Origin: Poecilobothrus nobilitatus
Taxonomy: Eukaryota; Arthropoda; Insecta; Diptera; Dolichopodidae
Assembly (NCBI GenBank): GCA_947095535.1
Contig: OX352774.1
Location: forward strand, 72,168,416 to 72,232,415
Reading direction: 5' to 3'
Length of the DNA: 64,000 nucleotides
Below the pieces are notes generated by a model. That model worked only from the letters and a program-made list of their open reading frames with translations, made no database searches and was not told where the DNA came from. The stretch's first letter is position 1, and each line of letters starts with the position of its first letter. The position numbers and the translations under genes are program-made. Below are positions 24,421-36,188 of the stretch, in pieces.

Positions 24421-25566
24421 TTACAAAAATAAATATAAACGAAAATTAAATTGTTTATAAAAATTTTTTAGTTTGTTTAAAAAAAGATTTTTTATTTTTG
24501 CAATAAACTAGAAGTATGTATACATTTTAAGAAACCCTTTTAACTACGAGTTACAATTTACAAATAAAAATGTACAGTGTTTTCCCACTTTTAATACTCA
24601 TTTATATTAAGTGTATAATATTTATAACACATATTATTAGTATCTACTTATTATATATTATAATAAATGTAAAATAATAGAATGTATATCTATATGGTAT
24701 TATAATATTTAGAATACCTATTATATATAAATATAGAAAAAAATTATTTATTATTCCAACTCGCATACTGCATTATAAACTAATATAATACTGAAATGTT
24801 TGTAAATAAACATCAAAATCACTTAAAAGTTATGTTTATTATTATTATTTAAAGATAAAATATCATAAGATTGAATCATTAAATATATGTATTTTGTTTT
24901 AAAGTGAATATTACTTGTGATTATGGCGTAAGTCTTTAATGTAATTACATTTTACATATTGCTCATTTTTCTTGCTCACCTTTACATTTTTGTTTGGTTT
25001 CTGTTTAGAAACCAGATTTTCTTGGTTCATTTTATTTTTTTATTTATATATTTATTTGTTTCTTTATGGAATACAGACAATGGTTTTTTTATTGACTTGA
25101 ATAATATTGATTTCAATTTTTATTTTAATTTTGATTCTGTGTTCAAATAAGGAAGAAAGTCGGGTGATTAAACACGGAATGTAAATAAAATCTTTTAAAG
25201 AAAAAAAAAAAAAAAATACACCAAGCGTAGGGAAATAATTCCATATGACATTAACTAGTTATGTTGTAAACATTATTTTCAATTTAAGAAAAGGTGGAGT
25301 AAATTGCAATCAAAAAATTTGAAATATATTTGGTTGAACTTCAAATCAATTTTCAAATTTATTAAAACTTAAAAAAAGAAAATTAATGCCATAATTAATG
25401 ATTTTAATTTTGTAATGTGAGGCTTACATAATGTATAAATAAATAAATAAATGAGTTTTTATACTATTACACATATAAAAATATTCATATGTGGATTATT
25501 ATCACATTTCTGTGTTTTCATTTGCCTGGTGCTATCATTTGAATAAATTATCATTTGCATACATAC
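24421..25566. other. AT-rich non-coding stretch
   Basis: AT-rich DNA. A phenylalanine/leucine-rich open frame (24,959-25,150) has only the composition of translated poly-T DNA. Nothing recognised. Confidence 0.5.
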
Positions 25567-25620
25567 ATGTTCCGGAAAAAGGGATAACCCTGATTTTAAC
25601 TAACAATTTTGGAATACATA
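25567..25620 (+). repeat. Family D fragment
   Basis: GTTCCGGAAAAAGGGATAAC, then CCCTGATTTTAACTAAC, matches the arm at 44,314-44,345 (TTCTGAAAAAAGCGTATAAC, CCCTGATTTTATAACCAAC). Only about 50 bases are clearly shared. Confidence 0.45.
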
Positions 25621-26567
25621 TAAATAAAAATAATGAAATTTTTCTTTACAAAATGAGAGTTATATACTAAAAAATTTTCCAGAATATATAGTAATGTATC
25701 AAGTCATTTGTGAAAACCAACTATATAGGGCCTTGTAGTTAAGAATCTTGCGGACAAAATGTATAATTCTGAACTTTAGATTACATATTTTTAAAAACTC
25801 ACGATAGAATAATTTTTAGTTATGTTTTAAAAATTGGAATAAATTTTCATTAAGTAGCGGAATAACCCACTGTTATGGGGAGTATTAAGCCCAGATTGAT
25901 TTGATGAAGTTAATTTCCACAAAATTAAAATTAATTTCCATTTGGTGCGTGGTGTTATAACCCTACACCCAAGAAAACTATATTTAATAAAATGACTAGA
26001 CTTATTCAATGTTATAAGAATGTATCAGTAGGTGGGCGGCGGTTTATTTATGTTTTTTTAAATAATCTTATTTTGTAATTATAAAAGTATATGTGTGTAT
26101 AGGGTATTTTTTCGAATGTATAGTTATTATCTGAAAATTAATTTTGTTGATATTTTATAATGGAACAAATAAAATTCTTTCAAGAATTGTTATACATCAT
26201 ATTTTCTTTTTGTAGTAATTTAAAAATATCTTAAAAAAGTAAATGACATTACAATGCCATAGAAAACATAATAAATCTACTAAATTTCTTCTTAATCATA
26301 TTTAAATTTTTAATAATATTTGAATATGTATTGTAAAGGTTAAAAATTTTAAAATTAGAATATAATATATGTAAGAAATTTTAAAATTTAATATCTAATT
26401 GTTATTGAAAATATTTTCTAAAGTTGAATTATAGAAACACAAATTAAAGTTGAGTTTAGAAATATAATGGTTATCAAATATCTTTTAAAATAAAAATAAA
26501 AAAAACTAAAGAGTGGCAACGATTTTAAAAGAAGATTTTTACAATACGCTTTACATTTTACAATAAT
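25621..26567. other. AT-rich non-coding stretch
   Basis: AT-rich DNA; the part at about 25,860-25,980 is slightly richer in G+C and unassigned. No gene supported. Confidence 0.5.
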
Positions 26568-26960
26568 ACAAGAAGATTTTTTTTCTTAAGATAGGTGGGA
26601 ATTTTCCAAAAAAACCAAGAATACCGCCTTGGTAGTGTCAGATTTTTATTGATCAAGCCCACCTCCTCGTTTGGCCAATATAATCGGATGAAATTTTTAA
26701 TTGTTAATGCAGTATATTGGCTGAAGAGTAGGGATAAAACTGAAAAAGACAAGAATGAGGAAACTTTGAATTGCGTATAGTAGGATTGTAAGACAACAAT
26801 GAATAAATGAATTATTATTACTATTTTAAGGTCAGTGACGAAGCCGTCAATAGTTACAACATGTATTAGTATATAACACCTTCTTACATGAGGTAACCAA
26901 AGCAAGTTACACTGTAGCAGCTGTTATTATTAATATTAGTATTATTAATTATTATTATTA
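26568..26960. repeat. Family C segment with (TTA)n-rich end
   Basis: It parallels 62,765-63,260 over almost its full length. The first block is GGTGGGAATTTTCCAAA then ACCAAGAATACC. Next are TTGATCAAGCCCACCTCC and GCCAATATAATCGGATGAAA. Then come AATGCAGTATATTGGCTGAA, AACAATGAATAAATG, TATATAACACCTTCTTACAT and CACTGTAGCAGCTGTTATTA, the last running into TTA/ATT repeats. Open frames exist on both strands here and in the 62.8-kb copy (minus strand shares SQYTAL----FI-LYW), but neither is a recognised domain. The TTA-rich end is on the plus-strand right side. Confidence 0.75.
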
Positions 26961-29900
26961 CTATTACAAAAAAAAATGAATTTATTATATTGGAAATTCA
27001 ATTTAATTTATATATCGTTTGTGGCAGTACACACAGGAACCAATTTTCTACAATATTGTGGGATCTAATATTGTCTTTAATATACACCTTGTTTCATCTT
27101 AATCGGTGCTACCATTTCTCAGATATTGTAGTTAAGAATTAAAATTTTGGTATAAAAGAAATTTTACTTCAGAGTTTCTAGAAACCACTATACTTTGAAA
27201 ATTTTCAAAGACACGCTATGTTATTTTTATATCGTTAAAGAGTTCTCTTCACATTCTTTGCCACGGTATATAATAAGGATGATACGGCTTGATAAATAGT
27301 CCTACACGAGGTTAGAAATTCACAATTGAAACAACAATTTTGATAAAAAATGCCATTTTACACTTTATATGCTTAAATATCGGTAAATATCAAAAATTGC
27401 TAGATCTGTATAAACCGTTATAGTCCCAAAAGATAGGTCTGTTAACAACCCTAAGATGTTGAAGACATAACATGTAAGATGTAAGATGACATATATGTAA
27501 TTAATACAGGTTGTCTCATTTAAGCAATTTTTAAAATATGTCCTTTTTTCAATTTTTCTTTTTAAAATTAAATATAACGGTACCTTTTTTATGAACAAAT
27601 TTTTTTCTCCCTCCTCTTTCTAAGGAGCTCTTATTGGTTACTCTGATAAAAAAAAGTCAATTTTTTATATTCTCTTTATTGCACGTTCTAGGAACTCAAG
27701 TAAACCCCAAAGTATCTTGCATTTTTAACAATAATTCTCAAGTTTTTTTCAGTAATTTTAACCGTATATTCTTATATAAAATGTATATAATATTCTTATA
27801 TAAAAATGTAAAATACAAAATTTTACGAGCAATTCTATAATATGTATGTACATATATACAATTACTTACACATATGTATGTATATTTAAAGTAAAGATTC
27901 TTAAAGATGCATTCTTATATTAATGGTTATGTATACTATATACATAATATTGTTTAAAACATCTTTAAAAAAAATTAACTTATAAAAACCGTATGTGTGT
28001 CAAGTGATTGCATATGCTAAAACGGCATACATAATATAAAGGACAAAATGCGGGTTAAGTATTTTATCTAAAAGTCATACTTAACATGATTTTAGTGTTT
28101 TAATTTTTTAGAGTACTTTTTATTACCGTAATCTTTTTATAAAGGATATAAAAATGGTAGAAAATCACAGTTAGCACACCACACCTTAGTTTTGGTCTTT
28201 TTTTTTTTTGTAATAAAAAGAATATAAAATTATACATAGGTATAATCATTATAACTGTTGTTGTTTTAATTTATAAAAATAACTCCTTATAAAAAGAAAT
28301 TTTTATTTGAAGTTAAATCTTGTACAATCTGTTGTATTATTGTCTTAAAATTTTATGTCATTTTTATGACAATTGAAACAATTGTAAGTAATTAAAATAT
28401 TGTACTTGTTTTTATTTTTAATAAGAATTAAAGTTTTAAGGCTTACAGCAATTTTATTATTATATTTTTTTTTTAAATCTAAAAAATGGTGAAATATGAG
28501 TAAAAAAAAGGTTATGTAAAATAAAATCAATTTTAATGCGCTCTTACTTTATTTAAGAACTTTTAAAAAGTACCATATTATTCATATGTATTTTTAGAAT
28601 ATTAACATGACACGCTTTAGGTATAACAAAAAAAAAATAAAAACAAAATAAATAGAAAAATCAAAATAATGACCTATAAATGTCAAGAAACTTTGAAAAA
28701 TATGACATAAATGTTCATTCAAGAATTTATTGTTATTCGAATCTTTAACATGCATAAGTTCGTATATATGTATGTATATACATACTTATCTACATAATTA
28801 CATATTGAGAATTTCTAAAGTATGCATGTATTATATATACGTATGTACATTAATGCGTATATGGACATAGAAAACTATAGGTACAGTACTTCATAATTTT
28901 ATTGTGTACCGTAAATAATTATGTTATAAATTACAACTTTTGTTTGTTGGTTTGTGCAATAAAATTTAGAATTTTACAACTACAATATTATAAAAAAAAG
29001 TAATATTTCCAAAAATATTATTAAGATGTTTAATTTAAAAAATAAATTAGTTATTTTAATATTTGCTGCAGTTGTTACTTCATAATTAACAATTTTGGAA
29101 GAAAAAATATTTAATAATTAGCATTAAATTTGTAGGTTAAATATAAACATTTTTAAAATAGTTTCAAAATACAATTAGATTACATAAATACATATTATGT
29201 AGGTAGCTACGAGTTTTTTGTTTTTTTTTTAGTTTAGTCAGAGCTTTCTCTATATGCTCTAAATAAATGTGTCGAAAACGATGATGGAGCGTGATAATTT
29301 GACAACTACAAATAAAAATTTGTTAAAAAGAAAAATATAAAACAAAAATTATTTTAAATTTTTTTTCAAATCTAATTACTCGTCACAATGTTACCTAGAT
29401 CAGTATTCAGTTAATTAATGCATAATTTTTGGTCGCACAGAGGATTTGTAATTTTATTTTTAGTACATATTTCATTTTCACTTTATTAGAAATGTTTGCA
29501 ACCTCTGTTTGATTTAATTTCATCTTGATGGGTAAAGGCAAGTATTAAATACTCTTATCACTCACTCGCACTTTTTTTCAAACAAAAATCATCTTTATTT
29601 TTATTGTTATTTTATTTTTTCATTTTGTCTCTCACCCTCCTTCCCTAGAATTTATTTGCGGTGAGGATATTTTTATAGTGTTGCCGTGCCGTTAAAAAAT
29701 AAATTTTGGACAAAAAATTATCTGCCTGAGCTGTTTTATTTTCACAAAAACATAGACAGGAACAATAAAAAAATGTATGCGCGATATTTCTTAAGCAAAA
29801 TTTTAATTCATCATGACTCAGACATCAGACTATCACTACTACATATACAAATTAAAAAAAGTTGGAACAGTTAAATGCAACGCCGTCAAACAGTTAGAAT

Positions 29901-30590
29901 CTATTGTGTTGATAATGATTGTTGACATCGTGAAATAACGGCCAATCCGTTTCCATGGAATTATTATCTAAAAAGACTACTAAATATCACTATATTTCTT
30001 TCATATTAAAGATCTCACGTAATATTTCTCAAAATATCTCGACTAAATGCCGAACACTTTCTTATACTGAGGTTTTTCATTTCTATAAATTTTTTCTGGT
30101 TTTATATTGTGATTAATGACACTTACAAGTGACACTATTATGATTAAATTAAAATTATTGATGGGCAAATAATTGAAAAATTGAATAATTCCCGTACCTT
30201 ACCACGTTGTTTTAAAACCGGTCGTAGTATTTTTTTATTTTTTATTGTTTGTAGAAAGAAAAAAAGTATAATCATGTTATGTTCTTTAATAGAGTTTCTA
30301 AAAGTTGAGAATTTTCAAATCATGAAAATTTTGAAGATTGCATTTTTTTAAAATGATAAATTAAAACTTTGAAAAGTTAATTTGCTTACAAAAATCTGTT
30401 TGATTAACTATATTTATCAACATATGTATATATATGCATATTTAAATTATTAAATATTGTAAATAAAAATAAGATATTTTATTTTTACTATTAAATTGAC
30501 AATAACTGTAAAATTTTGACATAAAAAATAAATATTTATTAAAAAATTAATTAAAATAAATTTACTTAAAGTTATTTAAACTTTTTTTTT
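26961..30590. other. AT-rich stretch with one retroelement-like signature
   Basis: At about 27,085-27,135 the run CACCTTGTTTCATCTTAATC, then GGTGCTACCATTTCTCAGAT, resembles the TTTCATNNAAATCGGTNNANCC motif often seen in insect transposon remnants. At 29,630-29,960 the DNA is less AT-biased, but I see no domain in its short frames. Otherwise AT-rich without genes. Confidence 0.4.
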
Positions 30591-30650
30591 TGTCTTTTCA
30601 GGTTGGTCTAATTTGGATAACCCATTTTTTTTTCGTATAAAATAGGTAAA
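30591..30650 (+). other. Strong splice-acceptor-like tract with nearby donor
   Basis: TTTTTTTTTTGTCTTTTCAG ends at 30,601. An ATAG|GTAAATA donor-like site follows at 30,645/30,646, defining 44 bases between. All three frames of those 44 bases contain a stop; only one (WSNLDNPFFFRIK then TAG) stays open to the very end. It is therefore not an internal coding exon. It could be the coding part of a last exon or a decoy. No protein is recognised. Confidence 0.2.
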
Positions 30651-32605
30651 TAAATAATTTTATATAATAATACTGTAACACTATTATACCTATAATAATA
30701 ATAACTACTATATAATATTGTGCTATACAGACTGTAGTCTGTACTGTATATAATGATTACATGTATTGTAATTCGTATAACAAAACATAATCTTTACTTA
30801 CAACTTATTTTTTATACAATAGTGAACACTGTAATTATAACATGTCAGAATTGTACATATAAAAAATTTTTTTATTAAAAAACAGAAAAACAAAAAGAAA
30901 AGACAAAACTTTCTTATAAGGAGGTTATTAAATTAAAGTCACAGATAAACAAAAACATATGTCTACATAGATGGTAGGCTGATTCCAATTTATTATTATT
31001 ATTATATGGGGCCTATCATTTTTATCATTTATTAATCACTTGAAATGGGATGGTCACTCAACTAAAAATTAAAGCACATCACCATCAGATAAAACAGCAA
31101 AGCAAGTAAAGTTTTTTTTCAAAATAAAATAAAATTGTCATGGTGTGGCATCAGTCAAACCAAGCGGTCCTTAGTAAAAACAAAAAAACACTTAAAAAAA
31201 AAATATGTGAACCAAATAAAAGCAATGTAATTGTGTTGTTGCGTTTATTTTAGATTTAATTGAAATCACAGACCACAGACAAATAATATTTTCTTCCCCA
31301 GTGAGAACTTAACTTTTTATTTACTATCTTCAATTATTAAGTGTTTGTCACGTGCTGTGTGTGTGTTTTTTTTTTTTTTTGAAAGAAATACTTTATATAC
31401 ATTGTAAAAGGTATTATAAAATGCAACTTTCTATTTATAATACATATACGTACACTTGTTAACCTTGTTAATATATGTAACTACAAGATTATTTATGTTT
31501 ATTTGTTTTGCATAAATTTATTTTGGTTTATTAGAATGTGCATCATTTACTTAGTTAAAGAAAGGCAAAATAAAAAGACTCCATTGATCCAAAAAAAAAA
31601 CAAAAAATTGTGGGGTCAAGAAAATTTATTATAAATCTCGTGATAGATGTGGCAAAAACTGAAATTAAATAGAAGGGTTGGTTTTATAAGGTATCTAAAA
31701 ATCTAATTATTTCTAGAATGTTTAAAATAGAGCTTATAACGCTTTTTACTGCTTTCAACCTCCCTCCCTTCCAAACATATATTATTACACTCTTTTTTTT
31801 TAAATCAATGTTTAATATGAAAATTTGATAAGGATCATTAAAATAAGGGTACAAACTTCAAAACTAAAGAAAACAATAAATATTATAAGTACAGTCATAT
31901 AACTTGTAGCTCATATATTTTATATTAAACATTTTTTTATCCAAAGTCAAACAAAATTTTAATTTAGCTAAATTTTTGGCTTCTTAACTAATTAAAAATT
32001 AGTTATTATAGTTATGATTTTTCAAAATTTTGTTTTTTGAATATTTTAAATTGAATTGAAAATTATTCTAAAAATATGTACCTACAAAACAGAATAGCTT
32101 CTTTTTATTTTCTATTTTGATATACTGAATATAATACTAATACTACTTTGATACTATAATGATTAATTTGAAACTTGAATTCGTATAGGAAGCGAAATAA
32201 CTGCGTCCACAGCCTCGAATTTGCGAAACAATTGCCTCTATGGCAAATGCTTTTTATACAATAAAATACATTTTAACTATACTTTGACAGCTAGCTGCGT
32301 ATAGAGAGGACGTTTGTTGTTGATGTAGATGTAGCATAAAGATTAAATTAATACAGAATATAGACTGTCATAGTGTCATTTTACTATTTTTTGAGACACT
32401 GTATAGAAATTTAAATTTATAAGATTTGAATATTTTTTAAGTTCAATTTAGTAAGTGATTTTAAATATTATCAATTTCTGGTAACTGGTAACTTCTGGTA
32501 TTTTCTGGTAACTTCAAGTCGTATTTTCAATAAATTTTTTTATAAATTTTATAAATTTAAAAATTTTATTTTACTGATCCTTAAAGTTATTTTGAACAGC
32601 ATAAA
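30651..32605. other. AT-rich non-coding stretch
   Basis: Contains a near-perfect short palindrome TACAGACTGTAGTCTGTA at 30,726-30,743 and a less AT-rich block at about 32,185-32,340 with no partner in the window. No gene seen. Confidence 0.45.
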
Positions 32606-33095
32606 GGGTAAAATATAATGACGCGTCATGTTTACGCTTATTTTATTCCTACCCGTGCGGCGCTTTACGAATTTTTTTTTAAATTATAATTACGCGGCAC
32701 AACACACTTGACTTTTAACAAAAACATAATCAAAAGTAAACAAAAAGTAAACAAAAATTTTTGTGAAGAATTAAATAAAAAATGGATAGAGATTTTGAAG
32801 ATTTTATCGACATTATCATGTTCGTTATATGTGCATATATAAAGCATATTGCTCTTCAAAATTTTCCATTGTTTTATATTTACCTTTTACTTTTTTTAAT
32901 TTGGATTGTCAACGCCTGAAAAATTAGAACAATTTTTGAAAATCTTGGTACGTTAGTTACAAAGTTGCCACATCGTTATAACTTGAGGCATTTAATCCTG
33001 TATATTGCACTTTAAACGTCATCGCACTTTAAACGTCATCGCACTTTAAACACGCGTGTAGTTTTAGCAACGCGTCATTATATTTTAACCTTAAA
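32606..33095. mobile_element. Inverted-repeat DNA element (unclassified, non-autonomous)
   Basis: The left end GGGTAAAATATAATGACGCG (from about 32,607) is repeated inverted at the right end, where GACGCGT then TAAAATATAATG reads on the minus strand (about 33,072-33,092). The TIR is about 19 bases with a one-base difference in length, and the flanks show TAAA on both sides as a possible duplication. Inside are GCG-rich pieces near both ends and a 46-codon frame from 32,781 (MDRDFEDFIDIIMFVICAY, hydrophobic end). This may be a relic of a coding sequence; its family is unknown. A three-unit tandem lies near the right end. Confidence 0.6.
33007..33052. repeat. 17-bp tandem repeat, three units
   Basis: GCACTTTAAACGTCATC occurs at 33,007 and 33,024, and a third partial unit GCACTTTAAAC at 33,041, period 17. 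It lies just inside the right terminal repeat of the 32.6-kb element and looks like subterminal repeat expansion. Confidence 0.85.
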
Positions 33096-33313
33096 TAAAA
33101 ATAAGAATTAAGGGTTATTGAGATATAATTAAGGAATAACTAATCGATTACAAAATCTTAATATTTATTTCTGTCACATCCAGCCCTTAAAAATTGACAA
33201 CTATTTATTAAAAACTGATTTAACAATAATCTTTTATAGAATCATTATCTTTGTCAGAGAAAATCCTGAATTGTTACTAATTTAATCTGCATATCGAACT
33301 TTTAAAATAAAAT

Positions 33314-33385
33314 ATATTGTGTATGTACTTTTATTATATTGTGTATGTACTTTTATTATATATTGTGTATGTAGTTTTAATTATA
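33314..33385. repeat. Short tandem repeat, three units of 22-24 bases
   Basis: ATTGTGTATGTACTTTTATT starts at 33,316 and 33,338. A third unit starts at 33,362 with GTAG in place of GTAC. Local duplication only. Confidence 0.8.
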
Positions 33386-35995
33386 ATCATTTAATAAAAC
33401 TGTTATTAATTTTATGTCTAAAATGAAATTCAAAATATTTAACATTGACCATATATTTTTATTTAAATTTGAAATAGTCCAATGTCAAATTTTAATTAGT
33501 TCAAATTACTAAAAACATTTTAATTAATAAAAATAAAAAACAAAAAGAAAACAAATAGAATTTCAAATATTGTACCATATTTAAATAAAACGTCTTTTAA
33601 CCCTCACAATTTTTGTTTTTCTTAATCAAAATGAAGTGTAGGAAGATTTTAATTTTATTTTGAATGAAATTTATTTTAAATGGACCATTAGTTTTACATA
33701 TTTTTAATGGATTTTTTTTTTTACTATTAAAAGTAAAAAATTAAAAAAAAAAAAAAAATCACCAATTAGATTGATTAAAATTTCCTAGCACAATATTTAT
33801 TTATTTTTTTTTTTTTTTTGTTTTTTTTGGTTCATAACATTTTGATTCATTTTAATTTGGAACAATTTGATTTATTTGAAAAATATTATAAATAATTAGG
33901 TCAAAATAATTGTAAAGTCCATCTTCATCCAATATTTTGAATAAAAAATTTAATTCATTTATTTATTTATTTTTTAATAAAAGAAAAAAAAAAAATAACA
34001 AAAGGGTACATATGTATAGCGATGGTTTGGAATGGTACGAGAGGGTATATGTAATGTTAAAAAAATTAAATGTTTTAGTTTTTTTTATTAATTTTCTTTT
34101 TAAATTAATATACAATCTTTTAAAATGTATATATATATATGTATAATCTTTTTAAATGTACATGTATATTTAGTTCAATATTGAATTGAAGAGGAATCTA
34201 TATAGATAAAAATTTAGAGCATAAGTGTGCAATATCTTAAGCTACATATCTGTATATAATGGAATAATTTTTGTAAATAAAAAAAGTTTTTTTTTTTTTT
34301 TTTTTTGAAAATATACACATATTATATTCTAATTATTAAAGAGATTTATAAATTTAAAATAAAACAGCTACATATTTATAATATTTTTATTGGGACAATA
34401 AAAGTGAAAGAAACTTTATCTTAAAAGTATTTTCTTAGATTGGAATTATATATTATGTATAATCTGTAATGATATAAACCATACCCAATTATTATTGTAT
34501 TAATAAAAGAACAAAACAAAAAAAAAAAAAAATTTCTGATTTAATTTTAAAGATTGGTTTTTTTTTTTTTATTATTATATTTGGGTTACATAACCTCTTA
34601 AAAAATCATAAAAATCATAAAAATTCAATCACTTACTGAATTTCAATTAAAATCGTAATAAAAATTTATTAATTTTATAACTTTTAACAATAATGTTTTT
34701 TTTTTATTTTTTTTATGTTTGATAAAAACAAAAATTTTCCGATTTCTTTTATATAGTACATCACTTTAAAAAATCGCATAAAAATAAAAAATTGATTTTT
34801 AAAAAATTAAAAGAGTTTAACAATATACAAAAATAAAAATTTGATGGTTACCTATGACCTAAATGATCATAAATCAGATTATATACATAATATATAATGT
34901 ATGTATGTATAATAAGTACGATGGGGTACTCAATCTTATTCATTTTTAATTCAATATATACTTATAAAGAAAATGATTTTAGGATCAACTATTTTGAAAA
35001 AATATATAACTTCTGGCAACAATGAAATAATAATTTTTTTCATTTTTGTTTTTTTATTATAAATAAAAGGTTAAATTGAAGTGAAAGTAAAAGTTTATTT
35101 ATTATAAGAGTTAATATAAGAAACAAAAAAAAAATTCCTATTTAATTTATTTAAAAAATATACACCTAAATAGTTTTCATGGTTTAATTCATTAATTTTT
35201 GATGTAGTTTGGTACCTATAGAGTATAGACTATTATATTATTATTCTTAAAACAAAAACATTTTTATAAAAATGTTTACTGACAAAATTAAAATGGTGGT
35301 AAACGTGATAGGAATTTTTTTTTAACGGAAAAATTTTTTTATTTTACTATATAATGCAGGCGATTTTTAACTATACATATGTATGTATGTATCTTATGCT
35401 GAATACTTTTGGCCTAATTTTTTTGATTTTATTAAAAACCTTCTCTGGAATTTATTTTTTTATTTGATACTATTTTAAAGTAGATAATAAAAATGTAAAT
35501 TTTTGTATTGGAATTTCTTCAACAATATATTTTTTTTTTCAATTGTCACTTTGAATGATTTTATTTTTATGTAATAGGGATAGGAATTTGAGTCCTAAAA
35601 ACTTAAGAATGAAAAGTTTAGTAGAGCTAATTATATTAAATAAAAATGTATCTTTAGATATTTATAACGTTTTACAACTTCTTAACCCTATATTTTAACA
35701 AGATATGAAAATTTTACTCCTTTTTTCCGAATTAGACAATATATTGAAAGCTATGATATAAAACTCCGAGACCAATAACAGGTAAATGCTGTTAGAATTT
35801 TACTTTTAACAATTAATTTGGCTATAAAAAAATAATTGCTCCCGCTTTACAATAATACGATTAAAGAGAGAAAATAGTTTCAAGATTTTGTGAAGAATTG
35901 GTGTAACAAAGTTGTAAGTCGTTTTGAATTTTTAATAGCACATATAATATTGGTAAACTGGTAACAAATATTAAAAAATCAATTTTAAGAGGAAA
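33386..35995. other. AT-rich non-coding stretch
   Basis: AT-rich DNA with homopolymers (A run about 33,744-33,758; T runs about 33,808-33,830 and 34,287-34,306). Nothing recognised. Confidence 0.55.
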
Positions 35996-36188
35996 TTTTT
36001 TTTTTTTAATGCATTTCTCTGCCACATAAAAGTGGACAGGAAATTACACCGAGCCTTTCCTGTTCAGGAGTGTAAATCTCGTAAGGGGGAATAACTCTTA
36101 GAACGTGTGTAGGATTCGAACCCACACTCTGTCGGTATTTACAGCCTATTTTATACGCTTCTTACCCACTAGGCCACCGAGGCCCCTG
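35996..36188 (-). repeat. SINE-A copy 3
   Basis: Full-length copy on the minus strand: GGGGCCTCGGTGGCCTAGTG at the head, GTGTGGGTTCGAATCC for the B-box region, body GAGTTATTCCCCCTTACGAG, TCCTGAACAGGAAAGG, end CAGAGAAATGCATTAAAAAA. The A-rich 3' end is at the low-coordinate side. The tRNA-like T stem (GTGTGGG/CCTACAC) is longer than the five pairs of a true tRNA. Confidence 0.9.

Noticed and set aside
24959..25150. Phenylalanine/leucine-rich frame
   Set aside because: It is a translation of T-rich sequence; no signal peptide logic, start context or homologue can be claimed.
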